Shown here piece after piece: positions 23,921 through 31,660 of a stretch of 64,000 bases of DNA. The stretch is from an uncultured Pseudomonadota bacterium (GTDB taxonomy: Bacteria; Pseudomonadota; Gammaproteobacteria; Methylococcales; Methylomonadaceae). The stretch spans positions 186,001 to 250,000 of the forward strand of contig CAIXED010000008.1 in assembly GCA_903918375.1 (NCBI GenBank), written 5' to 3'. The position numbers and the translations under genes are program-made. The notes beneath the pieces were generated by a model. It was not told where the DNA came from, did not search any database, and saw only the letters and a list, made by a program, of their open reading frames with translations. Position 1 is the stretch's first letter, and each line of letters starts with the position of its first letter.

Positions 23921-24621
23921 AGCAGGTGGCTGTATTTGGTTATAATCGCTTATCGGTTGAAGTCATTAGCCGTTTAGATAAAGAACAGTATCAGATAATT
24001 GTTATTGATCATATTGCTGAGCATATTCAACTAGCCGAAGAAAATGGTTTTCAAGTGGCTAATATCGATTTTCGAGTTGATGATGATTTACGCTCAGTAG
24101 GTATTGGTTCAAGTATTGATACTTTATTTTGTTTTTTTGAAGAAGATTCTGAAAATGTATTTTTAACCTTGTCTGCAAGAGCATTGGATAAAAATCTAAA
24201 TATTATTGCAATTGTCGAAACCCCTGAGTCAGCGGAAAAGCTGCGGGTAGCGGGGGCTAATAAGATTATTGATCCGTATGAGATTTGTGGGCGTAAAATT
24301 CATGACATATTAAAAAGGCCGGATATTACTAATATTTTTGATCATACGGTTTTTGGTCGCCATGATTTGAATTTGGCGGAAGTTGTGATTCCAGAAAATA
24401 GTTATTTGGATAATACTTATGTTAGTCAGTTGCAGTTGGGAACTCAGTATAATTTGATTTTAATAGGTATTGTTAACAAGCAAGTTAGTGAGCAATTGAA
24501 TTTTGTTGTAGAAGATGTCGACCGACGTTTGAGCGTTGGTGATATTTTGGTAATCTTAGGCCCATCACGGGAAATTAGAGCGTTTAAAAAGGATGTCGAA
24601 AATGATTTTAGTAAAAATTAA
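23917..24621 (+). CDS. Stand-alone RCK (TrkA-N/TrkA-C) protein with degenerate nucleotide loop
   Basis: A 234-residue soluble protein with the TrkA-N then TrkA-C order. The Rossmann loop reads 'VAVFGYNRLSVEVISRL' where intact RCK domains have GxGxxG: the second and third glycines are replaced by Asn and Ser. Nucleotide binding is therefore probably weak or altered. The C-terminal half ('LNLAEVVIPENSYLDNTYVS') fits TrkA-C. ATGA overlap with the channel gene suggests a stoichiometric regulatory subunit of that channel. Its 3' end overlaps dsbB by 20 bp. Confidence 0.83.
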   Translation: MKQVAVFGYNRLSVEVISRLDKEQYQIIVIDHIAEHIQLAEENGFQVANIDFRVDDDLRSVGIGSSIDTLFCFFEEDSENVFLTLSARALDKNLNIIAIVETPESAEKLRVAGANKIIDPYEICGRKIHDILKRPDITNIFDHTVFGRHDLNLAEVVIPENSYLDNTYVSQLQLGTQYNLILIGIVNKQVSEQLNFVVEDVDRRLSVGDILVILGPSREIRAFKKDVENDFSKN

Positions 24622-25096
24622 CCCACGTATTAGGTTTTTTTTAGGGTTTATTGTTAGTGTATTATTATTGGTTTATGGGTTTTATTTGCAATTTGTTGAA
24701 CAATTAGAACCTTGCCCATTATGTATTTCGCAGCGCTTAGCATTTATTGCTACTGGGTTAATATTTTTAATAGCCGCAATTCATAATCGCGGCATTAAGA
24801 TTTATGCGGTTTTGGCGGCTGTTTCAGCTTTAGTCGGTGCCAGCGTTTCAGCGCGTCATGTTTGGTTACAACATTTGCCGCCCGAAGATGTGCCAGAATG
24901 CAGCCCAGGCCTTGAATATGTGTTTCAGCATTTTCCTTTGGCTGACACGATTAAATTGATGCTAACAGGGACTGGCGAGTGTGCAAAAGTCGATTGGACT
25001 TTATTGGGCTTGGCGATTCCGTCTTGGGCTTTGATTGCTTTTTTAGGTTTGGCGGCGATGGCTGTTTTCGCTGGATTGACCAAAAGCCCGAATTAA
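24602..25096 (+). CDS. dsbB: Disulfide bond formation protein DsbB
   Basis: A 164-residue inner-membrane protein with four helices. The ATG at 24602 is chosen because AAGGA (24589-24593) lies 8 bp upstream; an ATG at 24593 would sit on that RBS. The two catalytic cysteine pairs are visible: C38-P-L-C41 ('EPCPLCISQR') and the later pair in 'VPECSPGLEY' and 'GTGECAKVDW'. DsbB reoxidises periplasmic DsbA and passes electrons to quinone. It overlaps the RCK gene; no dsbA is adjacent. Confidence 0.92.
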   Translation: MILVKINPRIRFFLGFIVSVLLLVYGFYLQFVEQLEPCPLCISQRLAFIATGLIFLIAAIHNRGIKIYAVLAAVSALVGASVSARHVWLQHLPPEDVPECSPGLEYVFQHFPLADTIKLMLTGTGECAKVDWTLLGLAIPSWALIAFLGLAAMAVFAGLTKSPN

Positions 25097-25394
25097 TAAC
25101 AAATTTGCACCAAAATAAACAGCCATTCAATAACTTATGCACAAAACTGGGGAGGAGTTTCTCCTGAGTTAAAAAGTAGGTGTTTTATTGATGTGGCTTC
25201 GTAAGGCATTGATTTTAAACAATAAAAAAATAGACTAATTTTTACACAATTTAACAAAACATCAGTAAAAACCGATACTAAGTGAGTTTATCCTATTGTT
25301 ATCCACAAAGTTATCCACAGCTTTTGTGGATAACTAAAATTTCTTTTATCTAGTAAGCACATAGCGCACTTTTATAAAAATATCATCAAATTGC
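25097..25394. other. AT-rich intergenic region with DnaA-box cluster
   Basis: The 298-bp spacer between dsbB and priA contains an isolated TTATNCACA match at 25135-25143 (TTATGCACA), an AT-rich stretch (about 25205-25265), and three perfect DnaA boxes at 25299-25333. No open frame, tRNA or terminator is evident. Confidence 0.75.
25299..25333. promoter_or_regulatory. Cluster of three perfect DnaA boxes
   Basis: TTATCCACA occurs at 25299-25307 and 25311-25319 in direct orientation, 3 bp apart, and its reverse complement TGTGGATAA at 25325-25333. These match the strongest E. coli DnaA-box consensus. They stand about 60 bp upstream of priA, so DnaA may regulate priA, or the spacer may be a DnaA reservoir or origin-like element. 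Confidence 0.8.
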
Positions 25395-27605
25395 ATGGCT
25401 AACTTTACTTCATCATCAACCGTGGTATTGGAACTGGCCTTAGCAGTGCCCATTGATCGAGTGTTTGATTACCTTGCACCAGATGGTTACACAGCAGCAG
25501 ATTTCTCGCCCGGTATGCGGATGTTGGTGCCGTTTGCTAATCGGCAAAAGGTGGCGGTGGTGTTGGCGGTTAAATCCAGTTCTGACTTTGAACTGGCCAA
25601 GCTGAAATCAGTGTCAGAAATTCTTGATTCAGAACCGCTGTTATCCGCTCAAGATATGCAATTATTGATTTGGGCCAGTCGTTATTACCATCATCCGCTT
25701 GGCGAAGTATTAGCCACCGCGTTTCCGGTTTCGTTAAGACAAGGCAAGCCAGCGCAATTAGATCAAGAACGCTTTTACGCCTTGACTGAAAGCGGCCAAC
25801 AAACGCCGTTGGAAAAATTGAAACGCGCCTTTAAACAGCAAGCGTTGTTGGCTTTGTTTCAAAGTCAAAATCGCAGTTTTAGTGGATCGGAATTGATTGC
25901 TGACAAAGTAGCATTGAAAGCCTTATTGGATAAAGGTTTGCTAACAGAGCAGCAAAATACGATTATCGAGCCGACAGCATTGGTGATTAATCAGCCTTTA
26001 TTAGCCAACGCCGAGCAACAAGCCGCGATTGATGCAATCATCGCTAGCCTTGGCAGTTTTAATGTCGCTTTATTAGAAGGGGTAACTGGTAGCGGCAAAA
26101 CCGAAGTTTATATGCAAGCCATCGCTGCCGCGCTTGAACAAGGTTTACAGGTGCTGGTGTTATTGCCGGAAATCACTTTAACCCCGCAGCTGGAAAATCG
26201 GTTTCGACAACGCTTTGCCGTGCCCATCGTCACGTTTCATTCCAAACTCACCGACAACCAGCGCTTAAATGCTTGGCTACAAATGCAGCAAGGCAGGGCG
26301 TCGATTATGCTCGGTACCCGCTCAGCGTTGTTTACGCCATTGGCTAGACCGGGTTTGATGATTTTGGACGAGGAGCATGACAACTCGTTTAAACAGCAAG
26401 AAGGTTTCCGCTTTTCAGCGCGTGATGTGGCGATTGCTAGGGCGAAAAATCTAAGCATTCCGGTGGTATTGGGTTCGGCAACCCCATCTTTGGAAAGCTT
26501 GTTGAATGTCGAGCGGCAACGTTACCAATTGTTACATTTGCCGACTCGAGCCGGTAATGCTGTCGAGCCGGTGTTCCAATTATTGGATATTCGCAACAAG
26601 CGGATACAAGCCGGATTATCCGAGCAATTAATTAGCGCGATTCGTAACACCTTGGATAAAGGCCAGCAGGTGTTGCTGTTTTTAAATCGGCGTGGTTTTG
26701 CGCCCGTGCAGATTTGTCATGGGTGTGGCTGGGTATCCCGTTGTCAGCGTTGCGATGCCAATTTAGTGATACACGCTGCAGACGCTTTATTACGTTGTCA
26801 TCATTGCGGTAGCGAACAGGCTTTGTTGAAACACTGTCCAGCCTGTAAAACTGGCGAATTACAAGCCTTGGGCATGGGTACTGAACGAATTGAACAAGTG
26901 TTAACTAGCCTGTTTGCCGATAAAACCGTGATTCGTTTAGACAGAGATAGCACCCAGCGCAAAGGTTCGTTGGAAAATTATCTCCAGCAAATTAATAACG
27001 GTGAAGCCGACATTATTTTAGGGACGCAAATGCTGGCCAAAGGGCATCATTTTCCATCGGTGACTTTGGTGGCGATTTTGGATATTGATAGCGGTTTGTT
27101 CAGCATTGATTACCGCAGCGGTGAGAAGTTGGCGCAAATGATCGTGCAAGTGGCCGGACGGGCAGGGCGTGCCGATAAGCAAGGCCGAGTAATTCTGCAA
27201 ACTCGTCAACCACAACACCCTTTACTGCAAACTCTGATTACCAGTGGTTACCGCGCTTTTGCCAATGCCGCTTTGCAAGAAAGGCAACAAGCGCAGTTAC
27301 CGCCATTTAGTCATCAAGCTTTATTCAGAGTTCATGCTGCTAATCGCGAAGATCCGCAGCAATTCTTACAAGCGTTGGTCGAACAGATTGCAGAAATTAA
27401 TGATGGCAAAATCAGCGTATTGGGGCCGGTGACAGCGCCAATGGCAAGACGAGCTGGGCAGTTTCGTTTTCAATTATTGCTACAAAGCCCACAGCGGCAG
27501 GCTTTACATCAGTTATTAGACGATTTATTGCCAAAGCTGGTTAAGTTAAAACACAGTAAAAAAGTGAAATGGTCGTTGGATGTCGATCCGCAGGATTTGT
27601 ATTGA
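25395..27605 (+). CDS. priA: Primosomal replication protein PriA (3'-5' helicase)
   Basis: A 736-residue replication-restart helicase. It has the N-terminal DNA-binding '3'BD' domain with 'VFDYLAPDG', then helicase motifs 'LLEGVTGSGKTEVYMQ' (Walker A), 'LMILDEEHDNSFKQQE' (DEEH box), 'VVLGSATPSLES', and a zinc-binding domain with paired CxxC motifs ('CHGCGWVSRCQRC', 'RCHHCGSE', 'KHCPAC'). The later motifs 'GTQMLAKGHHFPSVTLVAIL' and 'VAGRAGRAD' complete it. PriA reloads the replisome at stalled forks. The upstream spacer carries DnaA boxes. The length matches the family (about 730). Confidence 0.96.
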   Translation: MANFTSSSTVVLELALAVPIDRVFDYLAPDGYTAADFSPGMRMLVPFANRQKVAVVLAVKSSSDFELAKLKSVSEILDSEPLLSAQDMQLLIWASRYYHHPLGEVLATAFPVSLRQGKPAQLDQERFYALTESGQQTPLEKLKRAFKQQALLALFQSQNRSFSGSELIADKVALKALLDKGLLTEQQNTIIEPTALVINQPLLANAEQQAAIDAIIASLGSFNVALLEGVTGSGKTEVYMQAIAAALEQGLQVLVLLPEITLTPQLENRFRQRFAVPIVTFHSKLTDNQRLNAWLQMQQGRASIMLGTRSALFTPLARPGLMILDEEHDNSFKQQEGFRFSARDVAIARAKNLSIPVVLGSATPSLESLLNVERQRYQLLHLPTRAGNAVEPVFQLLDIRNKRIQAGLSEQLISAIRNTLDKGQQVLLFLNRRGFAPVQICHGCGWVSRCQRCDANLVIHAADALLRCHHCGSEQALLKHCPACKTGELQALGMGTERIEQVLTSLFADKTVIRLDRDSTQRKGSLENYLQQINNGEADIILGTQMLAKGHHFPSVTLVAILDIDSGLFSIDYRSGEKLAQMIVQVAGRAGRADKQGRVILQTRQPQHPLLQTLITSGYRAFANAALQERQQAQLPPFSHQALFRVHAANREDPQQFLQALVEQIAEINDGKISVLGPVTAPMARRAGQFRFQLLLQSPQRQALHQLLDDLLPKLVKLKHSKKVKWSLDVDPQDLY

Positions 27606-27633
27606 TTACCTTGGACAAAATAGTAGCTATAAA

Positions 27634-27670
27634 TTGAATTAAATGCTTAAAATGGATCTTATTGTATCCA
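27634..27670 (+). promoter_or_regulatory. Candidate hipB promoter and operator
   Basis: An inverted repeat TGGAT-N8-ATCCA (27653-27670) lies 16 bp before the hipB ATG. It overlaps a weak -10-like hexamer (TCTTAT, 27657-27662) that is 17 bp from TTGAAT (27634-27639). HipB proteins bind TATCC-N8-GGATA type palindromes with the same 8-bp spacing, here with the half-sites in the opposite order. Autorepression is plausible. Confidence 0.45.
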
Positions 27671-27685
27671 TAATGGCCAGATGCT

Positions 27686-27973
27686 ATGTTGTCTTTACTA
27701 TCAGTTACCGACGTTCAATTAGCATTGCGTGAGCACATTAAGCAGCAACGCAAAAACTCAAAATTATCCCGTGACGCTTTGGCCGAGCGCAGTACCGTTC
27801 CTGCCTCCACGATTAAAAAATTTGAAACCACTGGGCAAATCTCGTTACGCCAATTTTTGTTGTTATGGCAAAGCGTTGATGAGCTTTCTAGTTTGCATCA
27901 ACTCACACAAATCGAGCGGAAATCTCAAGCCAAAATGCCGACCAGCATTGACGAGGTGCTGAATGCAGATTAA
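27686..27973 (+). CDS. hipB: HipB-like XRE-family antitoxin/repressor
   Basis: A 95-residue protein with one helix-turn-helix of the XRE/Cro type (about residues 12-65: 'IKQQRKNSKLSRDALAER', 'VPASTIKKFETTG', 'SLRQFLLLW'). Size, HTH placement and the 11-bp overlap with a hipA-like start identify it as the HipB partner of a HipBA toxin-antitoxin module. HipB dimers repress the operon and neutralise HipA. Because the downstream hipA is only a fragment, this may be an orphan antitoxin. Confidence 0.78.
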   Translation: MLSLLSVTDVQLALREHIKQQRKNSKLSRDALAERSTVPASTIKKFETTGQISLRQFLLLWQSVDELSSLHQLTQIERKSQAKMPTSIDEVLNAD

Positions 27974-28151
27974 TCCCGTAAAACAATTAAAAGTCTGGCG
28001 CACTCTCAGTGATGGCAATCGTTGTTTGGTTGGGACGTTGGCGCAAAATCGACAAGGTGTTTCAAAAGACATCAGCAACTCGCCCAAGTCTATTAAGAGA
28101 ATAAGCAACTATTGCCGTGAAATTGAGCTGTTGGATTACAACAAGTCTTAA
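27963..28151 (+). pseudogene. Truncated hipA remnant (N-terminal ~35 residues)
   Basis: The 62-residue frame overlaps hipB by 11 bp, the normal hipBA arrangement. Its first about 33 residues ('LKVWRTLSDGNRCLVGTLAQ', then 'NRQGV') match the start of HipA kinases, which normally continue for about 400 residues. After 'NRQGV' the sequence diverges ('SKDISNSPKS') and stops. The kinase core is absent. This is a deletion remnant that cannot phosphorylate a target. It could still be translated, so a regulatory role of the fragment cannot be excluded. Confidence 0.72.
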
Positions 28152-28230
28152 AAATCAGCATTTTGTGTGATAATCAACGGCTTTTTTGTGGTTTACGCCA
28201 CCTTGATAATTAAAACAAAGGGGTTTTGCA

Positions 28231-28983
28231 ATGTGTTGGAGTGGAGAAGCGTCGGCTGTGTTGGCTGCTGCGGGTTTAACAACAGCGGTTTATGTCGCTT
28301 ATAAAGGTGAATCTAAAGAATTATGGATTCCATTAACCTATTTTGCCTTGATGGAATTGTTGCAAGCAGCAACTTACGTTTACATCAATTTATGTGACGA
28401 CCCCCATAATCAAGTGCTGACGCTGTTAGGCTATTTACACATCGCTTTCCAGCCGTTTTTCGTCAATATGGTGGCGATGTACTTCATTCCAGAAAGCGTC
28501 AAACTCAAAATCAGAACCGCGGTTTATACCTTGTGCAGCATCAGCACCTTGGCGATGTTGATTAAAATGTATCCATTTGCTTGGGCGGGAAGCTGCGTAC
28601 CAGGTATCGAAGGTTTCTGCGGTATCCAAACTTGTTCAGTATCCGGTGATTGGCATATCGCTTGGCAAATGCCTTTAAATGGCTTGATGTCGGGTAATGT
28701 CAGCTGGTTGCCTGGTTATACTTGGGGTTTACATGCGTTCTCTTACATTTTATCGGCGTTCTATTTGCCGTTGATGTACGGTTCATGGCGTTTTGTGGCG
28801 TTCCACTATTTAATCGGCCCTTGGATTTCTGACGTTACTACTGATGATCCCAATGAATACGCAGCGGTTTGGTGCTTGTTCTCGATTGCTTTGTGCGTAT
28901 CGGTGATTAAAACCCCAATCAGAAAATACCTGCATGTTAAAAAATGGCCTTTTTATAACCGTGAAGTAGGCGATAGCCTGTAA
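28231..28983 (+). CDS. DUF5765 family multi-pass membrane protein
   Basis: A 250-residue membrane protein with about seven helices. It begins 'MCWSGEASAVLAAAGLTTAV', the recognisable DUF5765 opening with an invariant early cysteine and WSGEAS. Conserved internal features are 'FALMELLQAATYVY', 'HIAFQPFFVN' and 'GPWISDVTTDDPNEYAAVWC'. Several cysteines ('GSCVPGIEGFCGIQTC') lie in a probable periplasmic loop. No function is established for the family. RBS AAAGGGG (28216-28222). It is followed 5 bp later by a nitroreductase, so the two may form an operon. Confidence 0.8.
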   Translation: MCWSGEASAVLAAAGLTTAVYVAYKGESKELWIPLTYFALMELLQAATYVYINLCDDPHNQVLTLLGYLHIAFQPFFVNMVAMYFIPESVKLKIRTAVYTLCSISTLAMLIKMYPFAWAGSCVPGIEGFCGIQTCSVSGDWHIAWQMPLNGLMSGNVSWLPGYTWGLHAFSYILSAFYLPLMYGSWRFVAFHYLIGPWISDVTTDDPNEYAAVWCLFSIALCVSVIKTPIRKYLHVKKWPFYNREVGDSL

Positions 28984-28988
28984 AAACG

Positions 28989-29660
28989 ATGACGATTAGC
29001 AAACCAGAGATTCTTCAAGCCTATCAATTTCGCCACGCCTGCAAAGAGTTTGATGCAGAGCGCAAAATTAGCGAGGATGATTTTAGTTTTATTTTAGAAA
29101 CCGCCCGTTTGTCGCCAAGTTCGTTTGGTATCGAGCCGTGGAAGTTTTTAGTCATCCAAAATCCAGCCTTGCGCGAGACGTTAAAGCAATCTACTTGGGG
29201 TGGGCAAAAACAATTGCCTACCGCTAGTCATGTGGTAGTAACGTTGGTGAGAAAAAGCCATTTCATGAAGTATGACAGTGCATTTGTTCAGCACTTTATG
29301 CGCGAAGTGCAGCAATTTCCAGAAGATATTATTGCTTTGCGGTCGTCATTTTTAGAACAATTCCAACGCGAGGATTTTGATTTATTAAGTTCTGAGCGTG
29401 CAATGACCGATTGGTCGGGTAAGCAAACCTATATCGCTCTCGCTAATATGATGACAGCGGCGGCGATGATAGGCGTGGATTCTTGCCCGATTGAAGGCTT
29501 TACCCAAAAGGCTGTTGAGCAAATTTTAGCGGATGAAATCGGCTTGGATTTGCAGCAATGGGGCGTAGCGTATTTAGTGGCGTTTGGTTATCGTAAGGAA
29601 CAACCAGCGAGGGATAAAACTCGCCAGAGCTTGGATGCTGTGGTGGAGTGGGTTAATTAA
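28989..29660 (+). CDS. NAD(P)H-dependent nitroreductase-family flavoprotein
   Basis: A 223-residue FMN-dependent oxidoreductase of the nitroreductase fold. Its N-terminal block 'AYQFRHACKEFDAERKISED' is the FMN-binding start, followed by 'ARLSPSSFGIEPWKFLVIQN' and the C-terminal 'IALANMMTAAAMIGVDSCPI'. It reduces nitro compounds, quinones or flavins with NAD(P)H as a homodimer; the physiological substrate is unknown. The gap to the DUF5765 gene is 5 bp. Confidence 0.9.
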   Translation: MTISKPEILQAYQFRHACKEFDAERKISEDDFSFILETARLSPSSFGIEPWKFLVIQNPALRETLKQSTWGGQKQLPTASHVVVTLVRKSHFMKYDSAFVQHFMREVQQFPEDIIALRSSFLEQFQREDFDLLSSERAMTDWSGKQTYIALANMMTAAAMIGVDSCPIEGFTQKAVEQILADEIGLDLQQWGVAYLVAFGYRKEQPARDKTRQSLDAVVEWVN

Positions 29661-29678
29661 CTATCCTGATAATCAATC

Positions 29679-30575
29679 ATGAAACACCAAATCGACCCAA
29701 AAATTGACTGTGTTTTCAAGGCGCTATTGGGAGCCGAAGAAAATCGTAATTTGTTGATTCACTTTCTGAATGCGATTTTAAGTTCAGATTTGCTGGCGCC
29801 GATAGAAACGGTTGATATTATTAATCCTTACAATGACAAAGAGTTTCTTGAAGACAAATTGAGCATTGTCGATGTTAAGGCTAAGGATGCTCGTGGTGCG
29901 ATTTATCAGATTGAAATTCAACTGGTGAACTTTGCCAACTTGCCAGAACGCATTTTGTACAATTGGGCTGATATTTATAGCCAACAGCTGCAAAGTGGCG
30001 ATAGTTACCATGAATTACGTCCAACTTATTCGATTTGGCTTTTGGCCGAAAATTTGATTAAGGCTGATACCGACTATATCCACACCTATAAAATTAGAGA
30101 CAATAAAGGTCGGGTATTAAATGATCATTGTGGCATTTGGCTATTAGAGCTTGATAAATTTAGTATCCATCAGATAGATACAGAGCAGCAGCGTTGGTTA
30201 CGCTTTTTTAAAGAAGGTGACCAGTTAAACGACGAAGCTGGATTGCCGGATTGGATGACCACTGGAGAAATGAGGCAAGCGATGAGTACATTACGTCAGT
30301 TTTCAGAAAAAGAACGCGATTATCACGCCTATCAAGCACGTCAAAACTACCTGCGTGAACAATTGACTAGGCAGTATGAGTTTGATGAAGAGCGAAAGGC
30401 TAAGCTTGAGGCTTTACAACGAGAGCAGGTAGCGAAAGAGCGTGAAAAAGTAGCATTAGCCGAAAAGCAAGCCGCTATAGATGAAAAGCAAGCCGCAATA
30501 AATGAAAAGCAAGCTGCTCTCGAGGAAATCGAGCGATTGAAATCGTTATTGGCGAAAAATCATCTTGATTCATGA
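29679..30575 (+). CDS. Rpn-family PD-(D/E)XK nuclease (recombination-promoting nuclease/putative transposase type)
   Basis: A 298-residue protein. The N-terminus has the Rpn signature 'KIDCVFKALLGAEENRNLL' and 'HFLNAIL', and the nuclease core 'SIVDVKAKDARGAIYQIEIQL' supplies the D...E-x-Q-type catalytic residues, here written in part. The C-terminal third is a long charged helix ending with three 7-residue repeats (EKQAAID, EKQAAIN, EKQAALE), encoded by three 21-bp DNA units at 30462-30524. These proteins (PF12784/COG5464) cut DNA and promote RecA-independent recombination in E. coli relatives. They spread horizontally and are often multi-copy. A remnant of another copy follows. Confidence 0.87.
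   Translation: MKHQIDPKIDCVFKALLGAEENRNLLIHFLNAILSSDLLAPIETVDIINPYNDKEFLEDKLSIVDVKAKDARGAIYQIEIQLVNFANLPERILYNWADIYSQQLQSGDSYHELRPTYSIWLLAENLIKADTDYIHTYKIRDNKGRVLNDHCGIWLLELDKFSIHQIDTEQQRWLRFFKEGDQLNDEAGLPDWMTTGEMRQAMSTLRQFSEKERDYHAYQARQNYLREQLTRQYEFDEERKAKLEALQREQVAKEREKVALAEKQAAIDEKQAAINEKQAALEEIERLKSLLAKNHLDS
30462..30524 (+). repeat. Three 21-bp tandem repeats inside the Rpn gene
   Basis: Three units beginning GAAAAGCAAGC encode EKQAA(I/L)(D/N/E). In-frame units of 21 bp allow the coiled-coil tail to lengthen or shorten by seven residues without loss of frame. Confidence 0.82.
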
Positions 30576-30609
30576 TGCCCCAGTTTTAAAAAGTGAGTAG
30601 TTAGACCAC

Positions 30610-30645
30610 GAAAATGGATTACCGGATTGGATGACGGGGGGATAA
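30610..30645 (+). pseudogene. Remnant of a second Rpn-type gene
   Basis: The frame reads ENGLPDWMTGG then stop. It is nearly identical to 'EAGLPDWMTTGE' within the intact Rpn protein (about residue 188), at both DNA and protein level. Only about 12 codons survive. It probably marks a recombination or deletion involving Rpn paralogues. Confidence 0.6.
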
Positions 30646-30681
30646 AGAAGATGATTTATGGAAATAAAATAAGCAAAGCGC

Positions 30682-31248
30682 TTAATTAGAACGAACGTGC
30701 GATAAGTTTTTATCAGAATGCGGCCTACGCACAGCAGCAAAACGCTGACGCCAATATGGTTGGTTCAAATCAGACATCATCACCCGCCCTGTATGCGTAC
30801 TAGGGGCATGAACAAAACGATCTTCGCCGATGTAAATCCCGACATGGGAAAAATCCCGATTAGTGGTGTTAAAAAACACCAAATCACCTGGTTGGCGGTG
30901 TTCCATCTGCACTGAAGGTAATTGAGTAGCAAGTGACCAAGTGTCGCGCGGTACTTTTACCCCATGCTTGTTATAGACGTAATACACCAAACCACTACAA
31001 TCAAATCCCTCGGTTGGTGATTCACCGCCTGTTACATAGCGATGGCCTTGTAGTTGTAGTGCTTCATTAGCGGCTTTGTGATTGTTATTGCTAATGTTGT
31101 TGAGGGGGCTTGCGTGAGCTGATGGAGCAACAATAGCTTGGGACAGTTTTTTTTCATTGCTGGCACAACCAAACAGCTGGAATAAGGCAAGGCTTAATAG
31201 CAGGAGTTTGGATAAAGATCGAAAAGGGCTGTAACGAATGTTCATCAA
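30682..31248 (-). CDS. NlpC/P60 lipoprotein (peptidoglycan endopeptidase)
   Basis: A 188-residue lipoprotein. Its N-terminus is a lipobox signal peptide ('LLLLSLALFQLFGC', Cys about residue 28). The NlpC/P60 catalytic domain has Cys in 'GFDCSGLVYYVYN', His in 'DFSHVGIYIG' and the third residue in 'RFVHAPSTHTG'. The domain cuts peptide crosslinks in peptidoglycan (D,L-endopeptidase, as in Spr/MepS). Compared with MepS (188 residues in E. coli) the size is the same. It stands alone between the Rpn gene and the glycan locus. Confidence 0.92.
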   Translation of the reverse strand: MMNIRYSPFRSLSKLLLLSLALFQLFGCASNEKKLSQAIVAPSAHASPLNNISNNNHKAANEALQLQGHRYVTGGESPTEGFDCSGLVYYVYNKHGVKVPRDTWSLATQLPSVQMEHRQPGDLVFFNTTNRDFSHVGIYIGEDRFVHAPSTHTGRVMMSDLNQPYWRQRFAAVRRPHSDKNLSHVRSN

Positions 31249-31660
31249 TGATCTTAAAACTTAGGATGCAGCTGATTTTAGCCCAGTTTTGCTATTTTTG
31301 ATAAGATTTGTAAAAAACTTATCAATTTTCAAATTCAGAGTAGCCTTACGTTGTAAATTTGTAGGCTTGTATAATGAAGATCGTAAATGCTGTGTATAAT
31401 CCAAAACGGCATAAAAAAATTGTCATGTTGTCTTTTAGATTCTATGAACGATTGAATGTTCTTAGTCATTAACTAGTCAATAGAAAAAACTAAGTTTTTC
31501 AAAAAAATTCTTAAAAATGTTTATTAGAACACCTGTATTTGACCTTTTGAAAGTGTATTAACGTCACATATCGCTAAGATCCAAAAGGTTTTGAGTAAGT
31601 AGTTTCGACGATCTGCAAGCTCTTAATAAATTAAAAGCTACAAATCGTAATTCAAAATTT
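31249..31660. other. 412-bp AT-rich leader of the glycan locus
   Basis: No open frame, tRNA, JUMPstart or ops element is recognisable. Two TATAAT hexamers occur at 31370-31375 and 31395-31400. The first has a poor -35 (TTACGT, 31346-31351, 18-bp spacer). If used, the leader before the ABC transporter gene would be about 280 nt, so there is room for unseen regulation. Confidence 0.5.
31346..31375 (+). promoter_or_regulatory. Possible sigma-70 promoter for the glycan operon
   Basis: Perfect TATAAT (31370-31375) is 18 bp from TTACGT (31346-31351). A second TATAAT lies at 31395-31400. Chance matches are expected in such AT-rich DNA, so the call is weak. Confidence 0.3.

Noticed and set aside
25097-25394. 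Chromosomal oriC
   Set aside because: DnaA boxes alone do not prove an origin and no dnaA, gidA/mnmG or rpmH is near; reported only as a finding.
29679-30575. Insertion sequence
   Set aside because: Rpn-family genes are often labelled transposases, but no terminal inverted repeats or target duplication are seen.
31249-31660. JUMPstart/ops element before the glycan operon
   Set aside because: No GGCGGTAG-type motif was found.
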